Assembly: GCF_006539145.1 (NCBI RefSeq)
Contig: NZ_BJML01000001.1
Location: 1-64,000 of the forward strand
Length of the DNA: 64,000 nt
From: Microbacterium testaceum
GTDB lineage: Bacteria; Actinomycetota; Actinomycetes; Actinomycetales; Microbacteriaceae
Direction of reading: 5' to 3'
In this document: positions 37,799 through 43,949 of the stretch, in pieces
Layout of the letters: every line of letters starts with the position of its first letter
Position numbering within the stretch: the stretch's first letter is position 1
Notes under the pieces: model-generated
The model's database searches: none
Seen by the model: only the letters and a program-made list of their open reading frames with translations
Told to the model about the DNA's origin: nothing
Translations under genes and position numbers: made by a program

Positions 37799-38341
37799 AT
37801 GACGGACGCCGTCAGCCTGGACCTCGTCTTCGACGACGAGACGGATGCCGCGGTGCGTGCGGAGTGGGACGCCCTGCTCGCCGCTGACCTGCCGAGTCAG
37901 GCCCGTCACCGGGGTGAGAGCAACCGCCCTCACGCGACGCTGCTCGTCCGCTCCTCGCTGGCCCCGTTCGATGTCGCAGACCTGTGCGGTTTCCTCCCCC
38001 TCTCGCTCACGCTCGGCGCGCCGCTTCTCTTCGGCGCGGGGCGGCATCGGGTCATCGCGCGCTCGGTCGTTCCCACGGCAGCGGTACTCGCTCTGCATGC
38101 GCGCCTTCACGAGCTCGCCGGGCCGGGCGCCGACGTCGACCGCACGGTGCCCGGCGCGTGGACACCGCACGTCACTCTGGCTCGCCGGGTCCCGCTGGAC
38201 CGCATCGGTGAGGCGCTGGACGCTCTCGGACACCACGGCGGGGGAGACCTCGAGGCGCGAGCCGTCGCGATTCGTCGTTGGGATGCCGCGACCAAGACGG
38301 TGACCGACCTCGTCGGACGTGGCACGCTGGAACAGTGCTGA
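37799..38341 (+). CDS. 2'-5' RNA ligase family (2H phosphoesterase) protein
   Basis: 180 residues. The two H-x-T motifs of the 2H superfamily are present: RPHATLLV near residue 45 and TPHVTLAR near 125. These enzymes hydrolyse or transfer cyclic phosphates on RNA or nucleotides; the substrate is unknown. The ATG at 37799 follows the DoxX-like stop by 7 nt, and the stop overlaps the next GTG, so three genes may form an operon. Confidence 0.8.
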   Translation: MTDAVSLDLVFDDETDAAVRAEWDALLAADLPSQARHRGESNRPHATLLVRSSLAPFDVADLCGFLPLSLTLGAPLLFGAGRHRVIARSVVPTAAVLALHARLHELAGPGADVDRTVPGAWTPHVTLARRVPLDRIGEALDALGHHGGGDLEARAVAIRRWDAATKTVTDLVGRGTLEQC

Positions 38342-38712
38342 CCGACGACGCCCTCTCCTTCCTCCGCGAGTACCACCTGGCCACCCTGTCGACCGTGGGA
38401 CGTTCGGGTCGCGTGCACGCGGTACCTGTCGGGTTCACCTACGAGGACGGCGTCGTCCGTGTGATCGGCTCGCGCGGAACGCAGAAGTTCGTCAACGCCG
38501 AGCGCAGCGGCCGCGCCTCGATCTGCTCGGTCGACGGCGCGCAGTGGATCAGCTTCGAAGGCCCGGCGCGAGTGAGCGATGATCCGGAGGCCGTGGCGCA
38601 CGCGGTCGAGCTGTACGCGGCGCGCTATCGCCAGCCGCGTCCGAACCCGGACCGCGTCGTTCTGGAGATGACCGTCGAGAAAATTCTGGGTTCGGCTTCC
38701 TTCCGCGGGTGA
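38335..38712 (+). CDS. PPOX-class flavin/F420-dependent oxidoreductase
   Basis: 125 residues, GTG start overlapping the previous stop. The split-barrel fold is indicated by FLREYHLATLSTVGRSGRVHAVPVGF, the VIGSRGTQKFVNAERSGRASI cofactor-binding segment and WISFEGPARV. Small actinobacterial members usually use coenzyme F420 or FMN; this cannot be decided here. An LLM-family enzyme that could also use F420 lies at 40918. Confidence 0.8.
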   Translation: MLTDDALSFLREYHLATLSTVGRSGRVHAVPVGFTYEDGVVRVIGSRGTQKFVNAERSGRASICSVDGAQWISFEGPARVSDDPEAVAHAVELYAARYRQPRPNPDRVVLEMTVEKILGSASFRG

Positions 38713-38972
38713 CCGGCGTATCCTGAGGGGATGTCCCCCGTCACCTCGTCGATGCCCTCCGGGCGTGAGGGGGTCGTCGGCGCGTGGAGCGCCGACGGCA
38801 CAGGCGCCGTGCACGCCGTCTTCCTCGCCGGGTGACCGGCGCGGGCGCTCCGCCTCGTGCGGGATCGCTCACCGCGCCCTCCTTTTCGTGACGGGCGTAT
38901 CGCCGCGCGATCTCATCGCGCGCTGGTCGCCGCACCGGCTCGAACGATGCGGCTCATCGACGGGACTTCCCC

Positions 38973-39464
38973 ATGCACGCTCTCTCTCCATCCGCCCTCC
39001 GCTCCAGTTTCGTCAACGTCTCGCTTCGCGAACGCAGCTCGATCGTGATTCCCGCCGACCTCGACGCCACCACGTGGGATCGTCTCGATTACTTCGGTTG
39101 GCGCGACGCCAAGACCCCGCTTCTCGGCTTCGTCGTCGCCGAGATCGACGGGAGTCCCGTCGGCCTGCAGCTCCGGCAGACCGAGCAGCCCACGCGCACG
39201 CGACCGCAGTGCTCGTGGTGCTCCGATGTGACCCTGCCCAATGACGTCGTCTTCTTCTCCGCACGCCGCGCGGGCAAAGCGGGACGGGCGGGGAACACCG
39301 TCGGCACCCTGGTGTGCGCGCGGTTCGAGTGCTCCCGCAACGCGCGTCGTCTGGATCCGCCCGCGTATCTCGGCCATGACGCGGCCGCGGCTCGCGACCG
39401 CCGCGTGGAGGCGCTCCGCACCCACGTCGACACCTTCTTCCGGGACATCCGCGACGGCGCGTGA
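38973..39464 (+). CDS. FBP/FusB-like zinc-finger protein
   Basis: 163 residues. The C-terminal half carries a treble-clef zinc finger: C-S-W-C-S then, ~40 residues later, C-A-R-F-E-C-S-R-N. It matches the FBP domain of FusB/FusC proteins, which bind EF-G and free it from stalled ribosomes, giving fusidic-acid tolerance in staphylococci. The N-terminal ~80 residues (LRSSFVNVSLRERSSIVIP, WDRLDYFGWRDAK) are also family-like. Activity on EF-G (3303-5417) here is inference. Confidence 0.8.
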   Translation: MHALSPSALRSSFVNVSLRERSSIVIPADLDATTWDRLDYFGWRDAKTPLLGFVVAEIDGSPVGLQLRQTEQPTRTRPQCSWCSDVTLPNDVVFFSARRAGKAGRAGNTVGTLVCARFECSRNARRLDPPAYLGHDAAAARDRRVEALRTHVDTFFRDIRDGA

Positions 39465-39978
39465 TCGACACGGGCCGGCGTCGATGAGCCGCCGGTCCGC
39501 GGGGTGGGTTCGCGCACGGAGCGCGGGCGCGGCAAGGACCCGGCGGTGGCATTGCGAACGTACGGCCGTGCCATACCGCGAAGGCGGGTCCCGGCCTCCG
39601 TGCGCCTGTCGACGAGGCTCCGCGGGAGCCGGGTCGGTGTCGTCGATGTCGATGACGTGATCGTCGTTCATCTCGGTGTCGGCCGTGCGTCCGGCGAAGA
39701 TGCCGCGTTCTCGCCGACGGCGATGACGAAGCCTGCCGCGTAGCGGCACGTCTCGCCGCGAGGCGGGCGTCGGACGCGATAATGTTCAGTGTCTCCCCCG
39801 GACAAGAGTCGACGTATCTGCGTCGGAGGGGGAGAACGGTGTCGGCAGAATCGCTCGGTGCGGCAAGAGTACGTCTTTCGGGCCGCCTTCGGTCCGCCGT
39901 CGGGGGGACGGGCGCCCGGGGCGCGCTCTCCGTCGGTGACGGGGGTCACGGCTCGGCAGCTCGTGCCCAGGCGGATTC
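39465..39978. other. 514-bp gap before the XRE gene
   Basis: No convincing conserved gene. Frames on both strands are short and have the biased composition of GC-rich shadows. The only reasonable candidate is the small coupled ORF listed at 39839-39982. A GATAAT at 39777-39782 may be a -10 element. Confidence 0.4.
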
Positions 39979-39982
39979 ATGA
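39839..39982 (+). CDS. Possible 47-residue ORF coupled to the XRE gene
   Basis: GTG 39839 lies 4 nt after GGAGGGGGAG, and the stop overlaps the XRE ATG (ATGA). The site and the overlap are the evidence; the sequence (MSAESLGAARVRLSGRLRS) has no recognised family and could be a translational leader. Confidence 0.35.
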   Translation: MSAESLGAARVRLSGRLRSAVGGTGARGALSVGDGGHGSAARAQADS

Positions 39983-40884
39983 CTCATATGACGATCGACG
40001 ACCGCCTGGACGCCGTGCTGAACACGCTCGCGGACCGTGTGCGTGAGCTGCGGCGGGAGCGTGACCTCACCGTTGTCGCCCTGTCGTTCGAAGCGGGGAT
40101 ATCGGAGTCCCGCGTCCGCGCGATCGAATCGGGGCGGACGACGGCATCGCTTGCGACGCTCGTCGCACTCGCGGAGACCTTCGGAATCGAACTCGCGGAG
40201 CTCTTCGGCGAGACCACGCACGGCGGGGGAAACCGCGACGCGTCGGGCCGTCACGTCGCACCGAGGGAAGAGACGTGGGGCGGAGAGCTCCCGCCCGCGC
40301 CGTGGATGTCGGACACCGCCGCAGCCTCCACACCGAGCCGATACGTGGTTCCCAGTGAGGTGGTGTGGGGAGGTGAACTCCCCGCCGCCCCCTGGGCGAC
40401 GCCGAAGGCGGATCCGGAGCCTTCGGAGCCGACGGGTCTTCCGGAGCCGATCGCGTCGGCGTCGGCGCCGAACCGGTCGACGGAGAAGACCTGGGAGGGT
40501 CCGCTTCCGGCGGCACCGTGGAGTGTCGAAGCGGCAACCGTGGCCGTCACCGGCTCGAATGCACCGGCCACCGGCCACCGGACGGCGTCACCGTCCGCGG
40601 TCGCGGGACGTCACGAATCTGCGTCGGTGCGACATCGGGACGGTGCCGCGCGTCTCGCGCTCGTCACCTCCGACGCTCCGACGCGGTCGCGGGAGCCGCG
40701 CACCTTCTCCGATCTGCGCGAAGGAGTTCTCGAGGGACGGGAGTTCAGTTCTCTCCGGGAGTTCGCGATTGCCGCCGTCGCGGAGGCAGGGTACTCGTCC
40801 CTCACCGTCGCGCGGATCTTCCGACTGCCGGTCTGGAAGCTCGAGCGATGGATCGCCGAGAAGGGGTACATGGGTCGGCGGTGA
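39979..40884 (+). CDS. XRE-family protein with WGGELPxAPW repeats
   Basis: 301 residues. An N-terminal helix-turn-helix (LADRVRELRRERDLTVVALSFEAGISESRVRAIESGRTTASLATLVALAETFGI) binds DNA. Residues 85-240 are low-complexity and contain three copies of W-[GE]-G-[EP]-L-P-[PA]-A-P-W (100-109, 130-139, 172-181). The last ~55 residues (FSSLREFAIAAVAEAGYSSLTVARIFRLPVWKLERWI) look like a second small helical domain. I know no described family with this layout. The gene ends at a bidirectional terminator. Confidence 0.75.
   Translation: MTHMTIDDRLDAVLNTLADRVRELRRERDLTVVALSFEAGISESRVRAIESGRTTASLATLVALAETFGIELAELFGETTHGGGNRDASGRHVAPREETWGGELPPAPWMSDTAAASTPSRYVVPSEVVWGGELPAAPWATPKADPEPSEPTGLPEPIASASAPNRSTEKTWEGPLPAAPWSVEAATVAVTGSNAPATGHRTASPSAVAGRHESASVRHRDGAARLALVTSDAPTRSREPRTFSDLREGVLEGREFSSLREFAIAAVAEAGYSSLTVARIFRLPVWKLERWIAEKGYMGRR
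40276..40521 (+). repeat. Three coding repeats of a Trp-framed decapeptide
   Basis: In-frame imperfect repeats at residues 100-109, 130-139 and 172-181 of the XRE protein, at irregular spacing. Each starts and ends with Trp, and each is preceded by a Thr or Val. Confidence 0.75.
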
Positions 40885-40885
40885 G

Positions 40886-40914
40886 GTCGGGGTGCGCGGA
40901 AAGCGCACCCCGAC
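40886..40914. terminator. Bidirectional terminator
   Basis: A perfect 12-bp stem (40886-40897 with 40903-40914) with a GGAAA loop, between the convergent XRE and LLM genes. Confidence 0.75.
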
Positions 40915-40917
40915 ACC

Positions 40918-41883
40918 TCAGAGAGCGCGGAGCTTCTCGAGCAGGGGAGCGGCGATCTCGTCGACGAACCGCTGCTGCTGCGCGTCTCCCACCTGGACGA
41001 TGGCGATGTCGGTGAAGCCGGCGTCGATGAACGGGCGCACGCTCTCGGCGAGTTCGTCGAGGTCGGGGCCGCACGCGATGGACTCCGCGACGTCCTCCGG
41101 ACGGACGAACTGCGATGCGCCGGCGAATCCTGCCGGCGTGGGCAGGTCCGCGTTCACGGCCCAGCCGCCCGCGAACCAGCGGAACTGGTCGTGGGCGCGC
41201 GCGATCGCGGCATCCTTGTCAGGGTCCCAGCTGATGGGAATCTGACCGATCTTGCGGGACTCGCCCTCATGGTGCTCGTTCCAGCCCTGGACCAGGCCGC
41301 CGTCGGGCTCGGTGGTGATCAGGTGGTCGCCGAGAGGGGCGAAGCGCTCGATCGAGTGCTCGCCGGAGACGGCGACCCCGATCGGGACGCCACCCTCGGG
41401 GGCATCCCATACGCGGGCCGAGTCGACGCGGAAGTATTCTCCGTCGTACGTGACGAGATCTCCCGTGTGCAGAGCGCGGATGATCTCGATCGCTTCGACG
41501 AGCATGTCCTGGCGTGCATGGACGGCCGGCCAGCCCTCGCCCACCACGTGCTCGTTCAGGTTCTCGCCCGACCCGAGCCCGAGGGTGAAACGGCCGTCGG
41601 ACAGGAGCTGCAGAGTCGCCGCCTTCTGCGCGACGACGGCGGGGTGGTATCGGACCGTGGGGCACGTGACGTAGGTCATCAATTCGACCTCGGTGGTGGC
41701 CTGCGCAACCGCCCCGAGCACGGTCCAGGCGTAGGGAGCGTGCCCCTGACTGGTCAGCCACGGGGAGTAGTGGTCGCTCGAGACGAGGAAGTCGTAGCCG
41801 GCGCGCTCAGCGCCGACGGCGTAGTCGACGAGGGCTTTGGGGCCGCTCTGCTCGGTCATGAGGGTGTAGCCGAATCGCGTCAT
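40918..41883 (-). CDS. LLM-class flavin/F420-dependent oxidoreductase
   Basis: 321 residues (ATG 41883). It is a luciferase-like TIM-barrel enzyme: GYTLMTEQSGPKALVDYAVGAERAGYDFLVSSDHYSPWL, then VGSGENLNEHVVG-type sequence and PIGVAVSGEHS. The arrangement fits the F420-dependent G6PD-like subgroup. The substrate is unknown. TACCGT lies 7 nt before the start with no Shine-Dalgarno, suggesting a leaderless transcript that starts behind the terC terminator. Confidence 0.88.
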   Translation of the reverse strand: MTRFGYTLMTEQSGPKALVDYAVGAERAGYDFLVSSDHYSPWLTSQGHAPYAWTVLGAVAQATTEVELMTYVTCPTVRYHPAVVAQKAATLQLLSDGRFTLGLGSGENLNEHVVGEGWPAVHARQDMLVEAIEIIRALHTGDLVTYDGEYFRVDSARVWDAPEGGVPIGVAVSGEHSIERFAPLGDHLITTEPDGGLVQGWNEHHEGESRKIGQIPISWDPDKDAAIARAHDQFRWFAGGWAVNADLPTPAGFAGASQFVRPEDVAESIACGPDLDELAESVRPFIDAGFTDIAIVQVGDAQQQRFVDEIAAPLLEKLRAL

Positions 41884-41953
41884 GTCGGCCACGGTAAGGC
41901 GGCGATCGCGCTCGTCCGCCGGGGTTGCGCTCGCCGCGGGGATGCGGCAGGGA

Positions 41954-41993
41954 CCACGAAGGGCCCACGACGGAGGTCGTGGGCCCTTCGTGG
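41954..41993 (-). terminator. terC terminator
   Basis: A perfect 18-bp stem (41954-41971 with 41976-41993) with a 4-nt loop, immediately after the TerC stop on the minus strand. Confidence 0.8.
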
Positions 41994-41998
41994 AGAGG

Positions 41999-43021
41999 TC
42001 AGTCCTCGGGAGCGTGGATGACCTTCTCTCCGTCGAACGTCTCCCGCTCCTTCTTCCTATCGTCGTTGCGGGTCTTGCGGAGGCTGAGGAACGTCGCGAC
42101 CGCGACCGTCGCCCCGATGAACAGCAGCGAGAACCAGATGGGGATCTCGGGCACCCACAGCAGCGGCTCACCACCGTTGATGAAGGGCAGCTCGTTGACG
42201 TGGAGGGCGTGGAAGACGAGCTTCACGCCGATGAACGCCAGGATCACGGCCAGGCCCTGCGCGAGATAGACCAGGCGCTCCAGCAGGCCGCCGATGAGGA
42301 AGTACAGCTGACGCAGGCCCATGAGTGCGAAGGCGTTGGCGGTGAAGACGATGTAGGCCTCGTTGGTCAGGCCGTAGATGGCGGGGATCGAGTCGACGGC
42401 GAAGACGAGGTCGATGAAGCCGATCGCGATGATGACCAGCAGCATCGGGGTGACGAAGCGCTTTCCGTTCTTGCGCACGGTGAGCTTGTCGTCGTTGTAC
42501 TCCTCGGTGACGGGGAGGATGCGGCGCACGAACGTCATGAACCTGCCGTTTGCGGGGTCGCTCTCGCCGTGCGAGAACGCCTGACGGTAGGCGAGGAAGA
42601 GCAGGAGAGCGCCGAAGATGTAGAAGATCCACGAGAAGTTCTCGATGAGGGCCGCGCCCACGGCGATGAACGCGCCGCGCATGATCAAGGCGATGACGAT
42701 GCCGATCATCAGCACCTTCTGCTGGTAGATCTTGGGCACGGCGAACCCGGTCATGATGATCAGGAACACGAAGAGGTTGTCGATCGACAGGGCCTTCTCG
42801 GTCAGATACCCGGCGAAGTACTCACCGCCGTAGGTCCAGCCGGAGAAGACGCCGATCCCGACGCCGAACAGCAACGCCAGGCCGATGTAGAAAGCCGACC
42901 AGCGCGCGGACTCGGCGATCGAGGGCTCGTGGGGCTTACGGACGTGCGCGAAGAATTCGAACACGAAGAACGCGACGGTGATCGCGATCGTGATGATCCA
43001 GATCAGAGGGGTGACGCCCAT
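41999..43021 (-). CDS. TerC-family membrane protein (probable manganese exporter)
   Basis: 340 residues. ATG 43021 follows GGAGG by 5 nt. It has about eight to nine membrane helices with conserved acids in them: FFVFEFFAHVRKPHEPS, KALSIDNLFVFLIIM and DLVFAVDSIPAIYGLT, the TerC signatures. Family members export Mn2+, often to metallate exported proteins, and some give tellurite resistance. The preceding yybP-ykoY-type leader implies control by manganese. Confidence 0.92.
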   Translation of the reverse strand: MGVTPLIWIITIAITVAFFVFEFFAHVRKPHEPSIAESARWSAFYIGLALLFGVGIGVFSGWTYGGEYFAGYLTEKALSIDNLFVFLIIMTGFAVPKIYQQKVLMIGIVIALIMRGAFIAVGAALIENFSWIFYIFGALLLFLAYRQAFSHGESDPANGRFMTFVRRILPVTEEYNDDKLTVRKNGKRFVTPMLLVIIAIGFIDLVFAVDSIPAIYGLTNEAYIVFTANAFALMGLRQLYFLIGGLLERLVYLAQGLAVILAFIGVKLVFHALHVNELPFINGGEPLLWVPEIPIWFSLLFIGATVAVATFLSLRKTRNDDRKKERETFDGEKVIHAPED

Positions 43022-43054
43022 GGCGACCTCCAAGGGAAATAGGTGTACGACGAG

Positions 43055-43158
43055 ACACCAAGGTCTCCTCCACCCGACGAGATGGGCCGACGTCCCGGGC
43101 TCACGATGGCGTGATCCGTATTGACGAGAACGTCGCGGCGGGAGTACTCCCCTTGCTG
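43055..43158 (-). ncRNA. yybP-ykoY manganese riboswitch
   Basis: On the minus strand upstream of terC the leader has the class signature: AAGGGGAGTACTCC near the 5' end (about 43141-43154), a GTGAGCCCGGGACG segment in the middle and GGTGGAGGAGACCTT near the 3' end (about 43060-43074). This matches actinobacterial yybP-ykoY aptamers in front of terC genes. It binds Mn2+ and would switch terC on at high manganese. A TAGAAT box (43165-43170) lies just upstream. Confidence 0.75.
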
Positions 43159-43164
43159 GGTGCG

Positions 43165-43170
43165 ATTCTA
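43165..43170 (-). promoter_or_regulatory. -10 element of the terC leader
   Basis: TAGAAT on the minus strand, about 7 nt before the proposed riboswitch start near 43158. No good -35 is visible. Confidence 0.5.
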
Positions 43171-43259
43171 CGGCATGGGACCGCGCGCGCTCGGCCTGGA
43201 CATCGCCTCCGGCCCCGTGCTAGTCGAAAGCGCCCGGATGCCGTGACCCGGGCGGCCTC

Positions 43260-43829
43260 TCAGCGCGGGGGAGCGCCGCCCACGATCGCGTCGACGAGGG
43301 TGAGCATGTCGTCGCCGTCGAACTCCTCGCGACTCAGCGCCCGCAGGATCACCGCCCCGAGGAGCGCGTCGGCCGCGGCATGGAGCCGCGGGCCCGTCAC
43401 TCCGCCCATGGCCTGCGACAGGCTTTCGACGAGGGGAGCCGCGAGGATCTCGGCCCGGAGTCGCCGACCGGTCTCGGCGCTGCCCGCCGCGGCCGCGACG
43501 AGAGAACGCAGGAGCCCTTCTCCGTCGGGACTCGCCCGCAGGGTGAAAAGGTCGGTCAACCACACGGCGAGGTCGGTCCGGGGGTCGCCCGTGTCGGGCA
43601 GCTCTCGCTGCCCTCCGAGCAGACGCCCCTCGAGGATCGCCTCGGCGATGACGTCGCCCTTGCTCGTCCACCAGCGATAGATGGTCTGTTTGCCGACGCC
43701 CGCGCGCCGGGCGATCCCCTCGATGGTGAGGTGGTCGTAACCGCGCTCGGCGAAGAGCGTCACGGCCGCGTCGAGGATCGCCAGGCGTGCCGCTTCGCTG
43801 CGGACGGGTCCACTGCGCGGAAGGGTCAT
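43260..43829 (-). CDS. TetR/AcrR-family repressor
   Basis: 189 residues. The N-terminal helix-turn-helix is complete: ILDAAVTLFAERGYDHLTIEGIARRAGVGKQTIYRWWTSKGDVIAEAI. The ligand domain follows with the TetR C-terminal pattern seen in exporter regulators. It is divergent from the MMPL gene with a 120-bp gap that holds an inverted repeat, so it probably represses that exporter and itself. CAGAAT lies 7 nt before the ATG. Confidence 0.9.
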   Translation of the reverse strand: MTLPRSGPVRSEAARLAILDAAVTLFAERGYDHLTIEGIARRAGVGKQTIYRWWTSKGDVIAEAILEGRLLGGQRELPDTGDPRTDLAVWLTDLFTLRASPDGEGLLRSLVAAAAGSAETGRRLRAEILAAPLVESLSQAMGGVTGPRLHAAADALLGAVILRALSREEFDGDDMLTLVDAIVGGAPPR

Positions 43830-43855
43830 GACTCACATTCTGGACGATCCGGGCC

Positions 43856-43884
43856 GATAACGAGACGAGACGGTGCGTGTTATC
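43856..43884. promoter_or_regulatory. Candidate TetR operator
   Basis: GATAAC (43856-43861) and GTTATC (43879-43884) form an inverted repeat with a 17-bp spacer in the TetR/MMPL gap. The right arm overlaps a TTATCT -10-like sequence facing the MMPL gene. Confidence 0.45.
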
Positions 43885-43949
43885 TTTGGGCTGACTGGTC
43901 GGAGCCGACGGTGCTCCCTCGCGCGCACCGCACGAGAGGAACACCCCGC

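Noticed and set aside
38731..38835. 34-codon frame just after the PPOX-type gene
   Set aside because: The GAGGGG touches the ATG, leaving no proper spacing, and there is no family or coupling.
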